The notes: generated from the letters alone by a model not told the origin. DNA of 64,000 nt from Paenibacillus sp. LHD-38 (GCF_031157315.1 NZ_JAVIFU010000010.1:1-64000), one strand, 5' to 3'. Positions 52,188 to 61,196 are shown, counted from the first letter of the stretch. A program made the numbers and translations.

Positions 52188-53567
52188 TTATGGCGTCACC
52201 GGTGCTGTTTCAGGCGTAGGCTCTATAGTAATAGGCTCTGTAGTCGAAGTAGGCTCGGTAACCACAGGCTCTGTACTCGGAGCAGGCTCGGTAACTACAG
52301 GCTCCGTTACAACAGGCTCAACAATCGGCTCTTCAACAGAAGTGCTCAGCACGGTATTCTCATCCACTGATATTTCAACATCCTGTGTACCGAAGGTTGT
52401 AAACCAGCTTCTAATTTGGCTCACATCATTTGTAAATGCCAGGGATAGCAGCAGCATCATACGGGCATGTGCCGCATTGAGGTTATCGCCTCCAATGACA
52501 CTGCCGCTTCCGCTGTCATAGATAGAGCCAGAACCGGTTCTCGTCGTTGATACAAAAACTACGCCTTTATCCCTAATTGCTGCTGTACGGGCTGCACCCA
52601 GCTGCGAAGAAATACCGCCCGCCCCTGTGCCTGCCGTTACTATTCCTTTTGCGCCATCCTCTACCAAGCCGCGAATAGAACCGCCGCCAGCCTCTTGGTA
52701 GCTATAAACGATCTCAACGATGGGAAGACTATCCTTAGAGATGGTTTTCAGATCGAACGGTGACGACCAAGCTGGCGTACCTGCTTTAGCCGCTCTGGCG
52801 GGAGCGCGATAAATGCGTACAGCCGGATCATCCACATAACCTAGCGCGCCGAACATAGGAGCGTCAAACGTATCATTGCGGTGTGCATTTGTTTTCGTTA
52901 CCTCACGAGCCGCATAAATGACATCATTCAGCATAACCACAGTACCGAACCATTTTGTCTTGCTGCTGCCGGCAACCTTAATGGCTTGATAAAGGTTGGC
53001 AGGACCATCCGTACCAATAACATCCCATGGTCTCATTGCACCCGTTACAACAACTGGTTTCTCGCTTCGTACCGTGAGATCGAGGAAGTAAGCAATTTCC
53101 TCCATGGTATCGGTACCCGTTGTTACAACCGCGCTGTCATAGATTTCGAGCGCAGCATCAACAGCTAACGATAAATCATAAAGCTCTTTAATGGTATAAC
53201 CGCCTGAGCCCTTATTCCCGAATTGAAAGGTAGAGACATCTGCTATTTTATCTTTTTTAGGAAGCTGAGCAACCAAATCCGACATCAGATATGTACCCGC
53301 TGCATAGTTCTGAAAATTGGTAGGATCATCATTTCTCGCTTTTCCCGCAAGCGTGCCTCCGGTTGCTACAACAATAACATTAGGCAGGCTGGATGCCTGA
53401 TGCTCAGATGAGAGAGCCGGGATATTAAAGGTTGGCAGCTGAGGCGCTTCCTCAGCCCGAACAAAGCTATTACTCGCCAATACGCCAACCATTGCCGCTA
53501 GCAGTGAAATCACTAGCAACGGAACAAGTACCTTTTTAGCTAACTCTCTCTTTACAATCTGTGTCAT
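52188..53567 (-). CDS. Secreted type II L-asparaginase with repetitive VTEP tail
   Basis: 459 residues. Signal segment about 1-38; T72 in VATGGTLAG and T152-D153 in VVTTGTDTMEEIAY are the two catalytic elements. It lacks SLH domains; instead the last 55 or so residues are a low-complexity Pro/Thr/Glu/Val repeat (VVTEP units). ATG follows AGGAGGAGAAAAAAC. First gene of the pair; two GlnR/TnrA-type boxes lie upstream. Confidence 0.9.
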   Translation of the reverse strand: MTQIVKRELAKKVLVPLLVISLLAAMVGVLASNSFVRAEEAPQLPTFNIPALSSEHQASSLPNVIVVATGGTLAGKARNDDPTNFQNYAAGTYLMSDLVAQLPKKDKIADVSTFQFGNKGSGGYTIKELYDLSLAVDAALEIYDSAVVTTGTDTMEEIAYFLDLTVRSEKPVVVTGAMRPWDVIGTDGPANLYQAIKVAGSSKTKWFGTVVMLNDVIYAAREVTKTNAHRNDTFDAPMFGALGYVDDPAVRIYRAPARAAKAGTPAWSSPFDLKTISKDSLPIVEIVYSYQEAGGGSIRGLVEDGAKGIVTAGTGAGGISSQLGAARTAAIRDKGVVFVSTTRTGSGSIYDSGSGSVIGGDNLNAAHARMMLLLSLAFTNDVSQIRSWFTTFGTQDVEISVDENTVLSTSVEEPIVEPVVTEPVVTEPAPSTEPVVTEPTSTTEPITIEPTPETAPVTP

Positions 53568-53624
53568 GTTTTTTCTCCTCCTATGTTATATATTTCTCTC
53601 TAACCACTTCAACAGTCTATTACA

Positions 53625-53641
53625 TGTTATATATTCTAACA
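53625..53641. promoter_or_regulatory. GlnR/TnrA-type box, proximal to the asparaginase genes
   Basis: TGTTA-TATATTC-TAACA fits TGTNA-N7-TNACA exactly, 58 bases upstream of the start codon. On the minus strand TATAAC (53590-53585) could be the -10. Confidence 0.65.
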
Positions 53642-53735
53642 AACGAAAAAACTGCCATAAAAGCGCATTCAACTTATGTTTACTCAATTTTACTTAGATT
53701 TTTACTTAGTTTCTTACTATATTAAAGTTTCTATA

Positions 53736-53752
53736 TGTTAGTTTTAATTACA
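53736..53752. promoter_or_regulatory. GlnR/TnrA-type box, distal to the asparaginase genes
   Basis: TGTTA-GTTTTAA-TTACA, a second exact match, 111 bases upstream of the first. Paired distant boxes are known for GlnR/TnrA control in Bacillales. Confidence 0.55.
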
Positions 53753-53919
53753 TAAGTTATGGAATTTCGGCTTAATGATACCCACTGCTCAGGCAAATGA
53801 GATGTTCATTTATTCAAGTTGACACTCCTAGCCCCCAATGCTATGGTGGACGTGAGCAGGCATTCCGCTACTACGGCGGGATGCCTATCTGTTTATTTTT
53901 AAAGGGAGGTGACCTCATT

Positions 53920-54114
53920 ATGATTCAGGTGAAAGAATTTATCGATACGGATACGGTTTTTGCTGAGAAGAGAGCAAACGAGTTTTTGGCGGAGCTAAAC
54001 GACGACCAAGTCATTAACATTTGTTACGGCTCCATGATCAAAACAGCTACATCCGGCAACGCTTATCAACGAAGCACCATCTTAGTCGTCTATAAACAAA
54101 ATGAACAAAAGTAA
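53920..54114 (+). CDS. Cse60-like sporulation protein
   Basis: 64 residues: MIQVKEFIDTD, NEFLAELNDDQVINICYGS and STILVVYK follow the small Cse60 family, a sporulation-induced protein of unknown role under SigE in Bacillus. ATG 53920 has GGGAGGTGACC upstream; the longer frame from 53797 is rejected. First of three tiny genes in a row. Confidence 0.72.
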   Translation: MIQVKEFIDTDTVFAEKRANEFLAELNDDQVINICYGSMIKTATSGNAYQRSTILVVYKQNEQK

Positions 54115-54135
54115 TAAAGAAAGAGGTGATCCATC

Positions 54136-54315
54136 ATTAAGCCCCGTCAGGATCATTTTGAAACACAAGAGAGCCAGGGGAACAAGGAACAGGACATTCG
54201 AGGCATAAAAAGAGATAAGTGGGAAATTTTTTTCCGCATTCTGTCTTGCACGGCAGCTGTCGGTCTAATCGCCACAGCCATCGGTTATACCGTCTGCCTA
54301 TTCATTAAGCAATAG
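54136..54315 (+). CDS. 59-residue membrane protein with apparent ATT start
   Basis: In-frame TGA stands seven bases before, so only TCC, ATC or ATT can start it. ATT at 54136 has AGAGGTGAT five to six bases upstream, a near-ideal site. The protein begins (M)KPRQDHFETQESQGNK, is polar for 32 residues, and has one membrane helix (about 33-57, FFRILSCTAAVGLIATAIGY). Stop TAG at 54313. Its close packing after cse60 (21 bases) supports coexpression. No family recognised. Confidence 0.6.
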   Translation: MKPRQDHFETQESQGNKEQDIRGIKRDKWEIFFRILSCTAAVGLIATAIGYTVCLFIKQ

Positions 54316-54364
54316 GAGCAGCTGCCTTAAAACCGATATCACTGATTAAGCACGGAGGTTGGCC

Positions 54365-54427
54365 ATGAAATATTTTACGTATAATCGATTGTTTATGTTG
54401 AAGAGCGGAATATTCACTAAGCCATAG
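54365..54427 (+). CDS. 20-residue amphipathic peptide gene, tentative
   Basis: ATG 54365 has CGGAGG six bases upstream and a stop after 20 codons: MKYFTYNRLFMLKSGIFTKP. It follows two small sporulation-type genes. It slightly recalls SpoVM (26 residues, MKFYTIKLPKFLGG at the start) in length, start and basic-hydrophobic pattern, but the match is too weak to name it. May also be a chance frame. Confidence 0.4.
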   Translation: MKYFTYNRLFMLKSGIFTKP

Positions 54428-54453
54428 TCCCCCCTATCCCCTACGGAGTAAAA

Positions 54454-54502
54454 AAATAAGCAAGCTGTCATTGCCTTAAAGGCGTTAACAGCTTGCTTAT
54501 TT
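54454..54502. terminator. Bidirectional terminator
   Basis: AAATAAGCAAGCTGT / ACAGCTTGCTTATTT perfect 15-bp stem, between the small-gene cluster and the convergent methyltransferase gene. Confidence 0.85.
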
Positions 54503-54534
54503 GGTTTATAACCGAATTTTCATTTGGAAAGAGT

Positions 54535-55356
54535 CTATTTTACGCCGATTCTCATGCGATAGCTAAACCTAACATCTAAGATTCTGCCTGCAAAATAATT
54601 TTCTACACTGCTCCGGAATTGCCGCAGCTGTTCCTCAAGCCCCGTTGAACCAAGCTTAAACACCGTTTGAACGCCGCCTTGACTGAGCGCAAGGCCAATA
54701 TAGCGCTGTGCGTCGCAGGACTCTAAATTATGAAATACGATTTCCTTCGAGAAGCGGAACAATCCGCTGCCCGCGATATGGTTTAAATGCTGCTCTTTGT
54801 CACGTTTGCTTGCCCGGTCCTTCTCCGCAATATACTTTCCGATAATTTCCTCGGAACGGTCGATGAGCCGTTTGTATTCCGCTTCAACAGACCAATGCAG
54901 CGTCGGAGGCCAATCGCAATCGTAGGCTGCAAATATACCTTCGGGCTTTAGAACACGCGCGAATTCGCGAAGCGTGCTAACTGGCTCCATCCAATGAAAG
55001 GATTGCGAGCAGGTAACCACATCGACGCTCTCCGGGTCTAAGGCAAGCTTATCCGAATAGCCCTTGACGAAAGAAATAGGCTCCGCATCGGTCAACTCCG
55101 ATAAATGGGAAATCGCCTTGCTCCTCATATCGTCGTTAGGCTCAAAACCTATTATTTGCCCTGCATGTCCAAGCCACACAAAGGAGGACAAGCCTGTGCC
55201 GCAGCCGACATCGGCCACAACATCGGGTTTTCGGCCGAGGTAACTTGTTAAAATATCGATAACTGCTTTCGGTGCCTTAGGACGATGCTGATCATAATCA
55301 TTTTCAAATCCGGAGAAACGATCTACATTGTTTTGCGAATGGCTTCCTGTAGTCAT
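54535..55356 (-). CDS. Class I SAM-dependent methyltransferase
   Basis: 273 residues. Motif I DVVADVGCGTGLSSF, motif II region IIGFEPNDDMR, then VDVVTCSQSFHWMEP and REFARVLKPEGIFAAYD (post-motif III), typical of the Methyltransf_11 / UbiE-like group. Substrate unknown. ATG follows a GGGGGGCTG stretch. Single-gene unit. Confidence 0.82.
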   Translation of the reverse strand: MTTGSHSQNNVDRFSGFENDYDQHRPKAPKAVIDILTSYLGRKPDVVADVGCGTGLSSFVWLGHAGQIIGFEPNDDMRSKAISHLSELTDAEPISFVKGYSDKLALDPESVDVVTCSQSFHWMEPVSTLREFARVLKPEGIFAAYDCDWPPTLHWSVEAEYKRLIDRSEEIIGKYIAEKDRASKRDKEQHLNHIAGSGLFRFSKEIVFHNLESCDAQRYIGLALSQGGVQTVFKLGSTGLEEQLRQFRSSVENYFAGRILDVRFSYRMRIGVK

Positions 55357-55566
55357 TGCACAGCCCCCCGTTTCAACTAAAAGGAGTTAGGCTTATTATC
55401 GCCCACTGCTCATAATGATAGCATTAAATTCAGTATCTTGCGCAAGGTAAAATGAAGCCGCGTCAGCCGATTTTTTTTCGGGCAGAATGATTTCAATATT
55501 GCTAATTGCGCGGTAATTCACTACTATTAAATTGAGTAAATCCAATAAGGAAAGTAGGTTTTTAAT

Positions 55567-55992
55567 ATGAAGGAAATTCCGATTCCTTACGTTCGCAGCA
55601 ATCAGACGGGTATCGTTATCGTTCTCCTCCTTGCATTAAGCCTGCAGCTGCCCTGGCTCATCGCGGCGTTGTTCATTATTCAGATCGTCGGATTGGCATT
55701 GGGTCCAAAGGCAAATCTATTCATTCTCGCTGCCCGTCCTTTTCTAACGCGCTGGCTTCCTTCCGCGCAAACGGAAGCAGCCGAGCTGCAGCGCTTTAAC
55801 AACGCCCTCGGCGTAGGCTTTCTCACCTTGTCGTTGCTAAGCTTTGCACTCGGCTGGGCTACAGCGGGCTATATATTCGCAGGCATGATGGGCGCTGCTG
55901 CTCTTGCTGCCATCCTCGGCTTTTGCATTGGCTGCACCATCTATTTTCAATTCAATCAATTTCGCGCTCGCCGCCGCTCAAAAAAAGGCTGA
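55567..55992 (+). CDS. DUF4395 membrane protein
   Basis: 141 residues with about four hydrophobic segments. IPIPYVRSNQTGIVIVLLLA, FNNALGVGFLTLSLL and ILGFCIGCTIYFQF are typical of DUF4395, often encoded next to thioredoxin/rhodanese genes. The C-I-G-C pair could be redox active. Only a weak site (AGTAGG) precedes the ATG. No partner redox gene is adjacent. Confidence 0.78.
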   Translation: MKEIPIPYVRSNQTGIVIVLLLALSLQLPWLIAALFIIQIVGLALGPKANLFILAARPFLTRWLPSAQTEAAELQRFNNALGVGFLTLSLLSFALGWATAGYIFAGMMGAAALAAILGFCIGCTIYFQFNQFRARRRSKKG

Positions 55993-56021
55993 CGCCTTCG
56001 TCCGCCGCTCCGTTAACCCGT

Positions 56022-57005
56022 TTATTCGCTGCGCACCCTTGCACGGCGAAGCAGATATACAAAGTAGGGTGCGCCAATAATCGCGGTCATAATACCGACC
56101 GATACCTCTCGCGGAATAATTAGCACGCGGCCTAAACAATCCCCAAGGAGCATCATATCCGCACCAAGGAGCGCCGCAAGCGGAATCAGCCATTGATGTC
56201 TCCCTCCAACCAACAGCCTTGCGGTATGCGGAGCAATCAAGCCGATAAAGCCGATTGCTCCGACTGCCGCTACCGAAATGGCCGTAAGCGCAACGGCAAG
56301 CAGCAGCAGCCAGAGCCGTTCCCGCACAAGATTGAGCCCCAGCGCCACACTCCATTCATCCCCGAGCTGAAATACATTTAACTTAGCAAAATTCCACCAC
56401 GCGACTGGAAGCAGGACAATGATCCACGGCAGCAGCATAAATGCCTCATCCCAGCTTCTTCCCCACAGGCTGCCCGACATCCATAAAAGCGCCATATTAA
56501 TGTCCGATGGATTTTTAACGAGTAAATACTGAATCCCCGCTTGAAATACCGCGCCGATTGCAATGCCGACCAAAGCAAAGGAAGCCGGCGTCAATGTCAT
56601 TCTTCTGCTTAATAACAGCAGCAGGAGAAACGCGAACAACGCTCCGGCAAATGCGGCTATCGGAAGCGCATAGCTGGGAGCTCCGGGAAAAACAAAGATG
56701 ACCAGTGTTGCGGCGAAGCCTGCCCCTTTGGTAATGCCAATGACATCGGGACTGGCCAGCGGGTTGCGTATGATACTTTGCAGGATTACCCCTGCCACCG
56801 CCAGTCCGAAGCCGGCCAAGATGCCTACAACAATTCTGGGCATTCGATATTCGCGCACAATGAACGAGAATGAACCGTCCTTCGTCACCAGACTCTCCCA
56901 CAGCTCTTGAAAAGGAACCGAAACAGCGCCGACCCGTACGGACAGCACGGCAAGCACAATAAGCAGAGCAAAGGCGATGAAGAGCGGCATACTTTTACGC
57001 AGCAT
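56022..57005 (-). CDS. Iron-siderophore ABC permease (FecCD family), second subunit
   Basis: 327-residue permease with about nine to ten hydrophobic segments: YRMPRIVVGILAGFGLAVAG, NPLASPDVIGITKGAGF and GFIGLIAPHTARLLVGGRHQ are FecCD signatures. ATG 57005 follows AGAGGTGCAGAAC; a GTG at 57014 is in frame. It overlaps the 3' end of the first permease gene, so the two are coupled and make a heterodimer. Confidence 0.9.
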   Translation of the reverse strand: MLRKSMPLFIAFALLIVLAVLSVRVGAVSVPFQELWESLVTKDGSFSFIVREYRMPRIVVGILAGFGLAVAGVILQSIIRNPLASPDVIGITKGAGFAATLVIFVFPGAPSYALPIAAFAGALFAFLLLLLLSRRMTLTPASFALVGIAIGAVFQAGIQYLLVKNPSDINMALLWMSGSLWGRSWDEAFMLLPWIIVLLPVAWWNFAKLNVFQLGDEWSVALGLNLVRERLWLLLLAVALTAISVAAVGAIGFIGLIAPHTARLLVGGRHQWLIPLAALLGADMMLLGDCLGRVLIIPREVSVGIMTAIIGAPYFVYLLRRARVRSE

Positions 57006-58023
57006 GTTCTGCACCTCTTTTTCTGCGGGCTAAATAAATAAAAAACGGACCGCCGATCGCAGCCGTTACGATGCCTACCGGCGACTCGTAGGGAAATGCA
57101 ATAAATCGGCTGATGAAATCTGCATATAGCAGCAGGCTGCCGCCAAGCAGCGCCGTTAGGGGAATGAGCAGCACAAGCTTCCCGCCCACCAATGCGCGCG
57201 CAATATGCGGAATGATCAACCCGACAAAGCCGATGGGTCCGCAAATCGCAACAGCCGAGCCGGCCAGTACTATAACTAGCAGCATACAGACCGCTTTAAT
57301 CACGGCAACGCGCCCCCCAAGGCCGATGGCGACAGCATCATCCATGGCCAGCAGCTTAATGGATGGAATTATGAGCATAAATACGGCAAAGCCAGCCAAG
57401 GAGAAGGGCATAATCATCCGCACCTCTGCCCAGGAGGCATGGTCGACGGAGCCAACGAGCCAGAACAGCATACTGTCTGTGGAATGCTGGTTCAAAATCG
57501 TGAGTCCCTCCGTTAAGGAGGAGAGCAGAACCGATACTGCAATGCCTGCGAGGGTGAGCTGAACATGCTGCTTCTGCTGCGTCCCTGCTAGCAGCCACAC
57601 TAGAAACGTTCCGCATGCAGCGCCGATAAAACCAAATAAGACCGAATGGGCCAATGAAAAGCTGGAAAATGTAATCAACGCAATAACCACAGCCAACGAA
57701 GCACCCGCATGAATCCCTAATAAATGCGGCGATGCCAGCGGATTTCTAGTAATTAACTGGGTCAGCAAGCCCGCTAACGCCAATTGCACGCCAATAAAAA
57801 GAGCGGTTAGCGTTCGCGGCAAGCGCAGCGTTTGAATATATAGATGTGTTTTGTCGTTTCCTTGCCAGGTTAGCGCTTCCCATAGCACCTTCCATGAAGT
57901 ATGGGCTTGCCCCCATTTTAAGCTGCTAAAAAAACCAATGGCTAAAATAATAAACGACAAACAAAAAAGGAAGAGCAGAACCGGCTTGCGGTTCTGCTGT
58001 TTGAGGCTGGGTCGCTTGTTCAT
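56995..58023 (-). CDS. Iron-siderophore ABC permease (FecCD family), first subunit
   Basis: 342-residue paralogue of the next gene: LRLPRTLTALFIGVQLALAG, NPLASPHLLGIHAGASLAVV and GFVGLIIPHIARALVGGKL. ATG 58023 lies 4 bases after the binding-protein stop. No ATPase gene is adjacent; these systems often borrow a FhuC/YusV-type ATPase encoded elsewhere. Confidence 0.9.
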   Translation of the reverse strand: MNKRPSLKQQNRKPVLLFLFCLSFIILAIGFFSSLKWGQAHTSWKVLWEALTWQGNDKTHLYIQTLRLPRTLTALFIGVQLALAGLLTQLITRNPLASPHLLGIHAGASLAVVIALITFSSFSLAHSVLFGFIGAACGTFLVWLLAGTQQKQHVQLTLAGIAVSVLLSSLTEGLTILNQHSTDSMLFWLVGSVDHASWAEVRMIMPFSLAGFAVFMLIIPSIKLLAMDDAVAIGLGGRVAVIKAVCMLLVIVLAGSAVAICGPIGFVGLIIPHIARALVGGKLVLLIPLTALLGGSLLLYADFISRFIAFPYESPVGIVTAAIGGPFFIYLARRKRGAEHAA

Positions 58024-58027
58024 GTCC

Positions 58028-59005
58028 TTACTCCCCTAAATATTGAACGATATCCTCGGCCATTTTCTCCGATCCGATCAGGCCGCGTGACAAAGCCCAA
58101 TTACGTCTTTCCACAGTAAAGACATGTTCGTTCTTCACAGCGTCAAGTTCTTTCCAGAGCGGATTTACTTCCCACTGGCTGATAATCGTCTCTTCCGTTG
58201 CCGGCAGCAGGAAAATCGCTTGCGGGTTGGTCTCAACAAGCTGCTCCAGGCTCAGCTGCGGATAAGAATCCTCGCTTTTTACCGGATCGGTAAAGCCAAG
58301 GCTTGCCAAAAATGAACCCGTATACGAGTGGTCAGAATGGGCATAGAATCCTTTAGGATTCACGACTGCAGGAAGGACGGTCAGGCTTAAATCTTTGATT
58401 TTCGCTTTGGCTTCGGCCATTTTCGCCGTATGCTCCTCCAAGCGCTTCTCGCCTTCCGCTTCCTTGCCAAGCACCTTCGCAATGGTCTTATAGTTCTCCA
58501 GCATTTGATTGTAATCCGCCTGATGGTCATCCAGCACAAGCGTTGGCGCTATGGCATTCAACTGATCATACACCGTTTTGTGATGATTTAAATCCGCAAT
58601 AATCAAGTCAGGCTTCAGCGAGCTGATCAACTCGATATTGGGCTCATAACGGGAACCGATTGAAGTGTAATCCTTCAATTGCTCCTTTACGGCATCCATA
58701 AACAAAGAGCTGTCGTCATCATCAGCAACACCGACCGGCTGTACGCCCAGCGTCATTAGCGCATCTGTATAGCTAAACTCCAGTACGATAACCCGCTCAG
58801 GTGTTTTGTCCAGTTCAATTTTGCCAAGCGCATGCTCGAATACCGTCTTGGATGCCGCTGGCGCATTCGCCGGCGTATTCGAAGCCTGCTCTGCTTCCGC
58901 CGCTGATTGTGAATCATTGTTAGCCGCGTTGCCGCAAGCGATCAGGCTTAATAGGACGATGCTTAAAACCGTAAATCCAAGTACCCGCTTAAAACCTTGA
59001 AACAT
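58028..59005 (-). CDS. Iron-siderophore-binding lipoprotein
   Basis: 325 residues. Lipobox LIAC at about residue 24, Ser/Ala/Gln-rich linker, then the class III binding-protein fold: TPERVIVLEFSYTDALMTLG, ELISSLKPDLIIADLNHH, and ALSRGLIGSEKMAEDIV. The form is close to YfiY/YfmC (Fe-citrate, schizokinen-type) proteins. First gene of binding protein-permease-permease. A Fur-like box lies 28 bases upstream. Confidence 0.88.
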   Translation of the reverse strand: MFQGFKRVLGFTVLSIVLLSLIACGNAANNDSQSAAEAEQASNTPANAPAASKTVFEHALGKIELDKTPERVIVLEFSYTDALMTLGVQPVGVADDDDSSLFMDAVKEQLKDYTSIGSRYEPNIELISSLKPDLIIADLNHHKTVYDQLNAIAPTLVLDDHQADYNQMLENYKTIAKVLGKEAEGEKRLEEHTAKMAEAKAKIKDLSLTVLPAVVNPKGFYAHSDHSYTGSFLASLGFTDPVKSEDSYPQLSLEQLVETNPQAIFLLPATEETIISQWEVNPLWKELDAVKNEHVFTVERRNWALSRGLIGSEKMAEDIVQYLGE

Positions 59006-59032
59006 AATGATTGTGCCCCCTATAGATGAATA

Positions 59033-59047
59033 TGATTATTATTCTCA
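59033..59047. promoter_or_regulatory. Fur box upstream of the siderophore importer
   Basis: TGATTAT-T-ATTCTCA against the 7-1-7 consensus TGATAAT-N-ATTATCA: 12 of 14 arm bases match. It is placed between the binding-protein gene and the AraC gene. Confidence 0.65.
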
Positions 59048-59113
59048 TTTACATTCTAAAGGTAACCCTCCCATTCGAACATATCTTATTTTAAGATTGG
59101 GCATGTCTTATTT

Positions 59114-59920
59114 TTAGATTTCTGCTAGACCTTTTTTGAAGGCCATAGGGGAGCAGCCTACTTCCTTCTTGAACATCCGGCTAAAGTAAAAGTAATCCGT
59201 AAAGCCTGATTTTTGGGCAATCTCTTTGGCCGTTAAGTCCGTTTGCTGAAAAAGCTGCTTAGCCTTCTCGATGCGAAGACGGCGCATGTAAACGGTCATC
59301 GTCTCCCCCGTATATTTTTTGAACAAGACAGTAAAATGGCCTTCGCTTATGCCCGCGCGCTTTGCGAGCATCGGCAGGGTCAGCATCAGCATATAGTGCT
59401 CGTTCATATAAGAGATCGTATCCTCCAGCGCCTGCTCCGCTGATTTATCTTCCTTCTTCATTCCCGATTCGTACAAATAGATGTACAAAATCCGCTCCAG
59501 CATAAGACGCAGCCGAAACCGCAAAGTGACATCCGGCTCCTCCTCGGCAGCAGGCAAATCCGGTACGGTTATGCGCAGCATTTCATCCAGCATATAATGA
59601 ATTTTCACCTCGCTGAACGTACTGAGCGGACCCGCGAGCGTCCACTCCTTATCCTCGGGAATCATGCGGTAAACAATGATGCCGTACTCCGCTTCCCTTG
59701 TCTTTGGCACTTCAATGCTATAGCTGCTCTGTTGAGGATGGCATGCATAGCCTTGCGAGCAGATGACAGCATCCGCCCCGTCCGTTTTCACCGTAACATG
59801 CCCCTTCCGAACGATAACCAGTGCATACTGGCCGGCTTGAAGCTTCAATTGCTGCGATGTCTGATAGAGCTGTACTTGCTCCATGCTGGGAATAAGCATA
59901 ATGAGTTGCTGAAAATCCAA
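59114..59920 (-). CDS. AraC-family regulator, probable iron-siderophore regulator
   Basis: 268 residues. N-terminal cupin-like ligand domain (about 20-110), C-terminal AraC DNA-binding domain (about 165-268): LPMLAKRAGISEGHFTVLFK and IAQKSGFTDYFYFSRMFKKE. It stands upstream of the siderophore importer, like Btr in Bacillus, which activates its uptake operon in response to the siderophore. The frame opens with TTG at 59920, and AAGGATTAGAG is 10-12 bases before; ATGs at 59899 and 59884 are possible. Confidence 0.8.
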   Translation of the reverse strand: MDFQQLIMLIPSMEQVQLYQTSQQLKLQAGQYALVIVRKGHVTVKTDGADAVICSQGYACHPQQSSYSIEVPKTREAEYGIIVYRMIPEDKEWTLAGPLSTFSEVKIHYMLDEMLRITVPDLPAAEEEPDVTLRFRLRLMLERILYIYLYESGMKKEDKSAEQALEDTISYMNEHYMLMLTLPMLAKRAGISEGHFTVLFKKYTGETMTVYMRRLRIEKAKQLFQQTDLTAKEIAQKSGFTDYFYFSRMFKKEVGCSPMAFKKGLAEI

Positions 59921-59974
59921 TTTTCTCTAATCCTTTCTTCTACAGCGTCTTCTATACCTTCTTCTACAACTCCC

Positions 59975-60961
59975 CTAAAGCTTCACGACCGTCCTGCCCT
60001 TGGACTGTCCCTTCAAAAGCAGCGCCGTCTGCTCCATCACCTGCTCCAGCCCAATTTCGTTGCATAATTCATTTAGGATTTGCGGCTTATAAGAACCTGC
60101 TAACAGCTCCCAAACCTTGCTCCGCTTCTCCATGCCAACCATAACCGAATCAATGCCGATGAGCCGGACCCCTCTGATAATAAACGGAAATACCGTAAGC
60201 GAAAGCTCAGAGCCGCCCGTTAAACCGCATGCCGCGACCACGCCGCCGTATTGCATTTGCGGAAGCAGCGCTGCCAGCGTCTCACCGCCGACACAATCGA
60301 TAGCCCCTGCCCAAAGCTGCTTGTCCAGCGCCCGCTTCGTGCCTGCCGCAAGCTCCTCTCTGGAGAGGATCCGCTTCACGCCAAGCTCGCGTAAATACGC
60401 ATGCTTGTCCGGCTTTCCGGTGCTTGCCGCCACCTCATAGCCAAGCTTCGCGGCAATAGCGGCAGCCACGCTGCCTACGCCGCCCGTCGCCCCGGTAACC
60501 AGAACAGGGCCATCCTCCGGACGCACGCCATTTTGCTGCAGCTCATAAATGGATAAAGCAGCCGTAAAGCCCGCTGTTCCAAGAATCATTGCCTCTTTCA
60601 TCGATAACCCCGGAGGCAGCTTAAGCGCCCACTCCGCGGGTACTCTTGCATACTCGCTGTAGCCGCCGAAATGGCTGACTCCCAATCTATAGCCGGTCAC
60701 CACTACTTGATCTCCCGGCCGAAACCGCTCATTTTCACTGGAAACGATGGTACCTGCCAAATCAATGCCTGGAATAAACGGATAGCTTTTTACGATTCCG
60801 CCGTTTGCCAAGCAAGCTAACGCATCCTTGTAGTTTACGCTGGAATACGACACCTGAATGAGCAGCTCGCCCTCCGGCAGACCAGCTGCCTCCATCCGCT
60901 TCGTTTCACCAAGGATTTGGCCATCTATTTTATTGATCATAAACGCTTTAAAGGATGACAT
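59975..60961 (-). CDS. Acrylyl-CoA reductase AcuI/YhdH-type zinc-free oxidoreductase
   Basis: 328 residues of the MDR quinone-oxidoreductase family. YSSVNYKDALACLANGGIVK, YPFIPGIDLAGTIV and VLVTGATGGVGSVAAAIAAK (NADPH-binding), GAIDCVGGETLAALLPQM and GIDSVMVGMEKR are the AcuI/YhdH pattern. AcuI reduces acryloyl-CoA with NADPH. ATG 60961 follows GGAGGAATGTGC; the track to 61054 has no site. Single gene. Confidence 0.85.
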   Translation of the reverse strand: MSSFKAFMINKIDGQILGETKRMEAAGLPEGELLIQVSYSSVNYKDALACLANGGIVKSYPFIPGIDLAGTIVSSENERFRPGDQVVVTGYRLGVSHFGGYSEYARVPAEWALKLPPGLSMKEAMILGTAGFTAALSIYELQQNGVRPEDGPVLVTGATGGVGSVAAAIAAKLGYEVAASTGKPDKHAYLRELGVKRILSREELAAGTKRALDKQLWAGAIDCVGGETLAALLPQMQYGGVVAACGLTGGSELSLTVFPFIIRGVRLIGIDSVMVGMEKRSKVWELLAGSYKPQILNELCNEIGLEQVMEQTALLLKGQSKGRTVVKL

Positions 60962-61155
60962 GCACATTCCTCCATTCATTCCCCCATTATTAGGTCTTGG
61001 AATACAACGGTTTACTTCACTTTCTGAAGTAATTAGCTTATCTCTCAGTACCAATTAGCGCCCATGAAGGCAGAGTATTGCTGCGTCCTAAATGAAAGGG
61101 TTCATCTTCTACAGTAGCAGTTTTTCCTTCGAATTGCGATATGGACTCCTAAACG

Positions 61156-61196
61156 TAAAAAGGATGCCCGCAGCTCTTATGCCGCGAGACATCCTC
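61156..61196 (-). terminator. Intrinsic terminator on the minus strand
   Basis: AGGATG / CATCCT with inner CGCGGC/GCTGCG pairing, followed on the minus strand by TTTTT. Confidence 0.65.
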
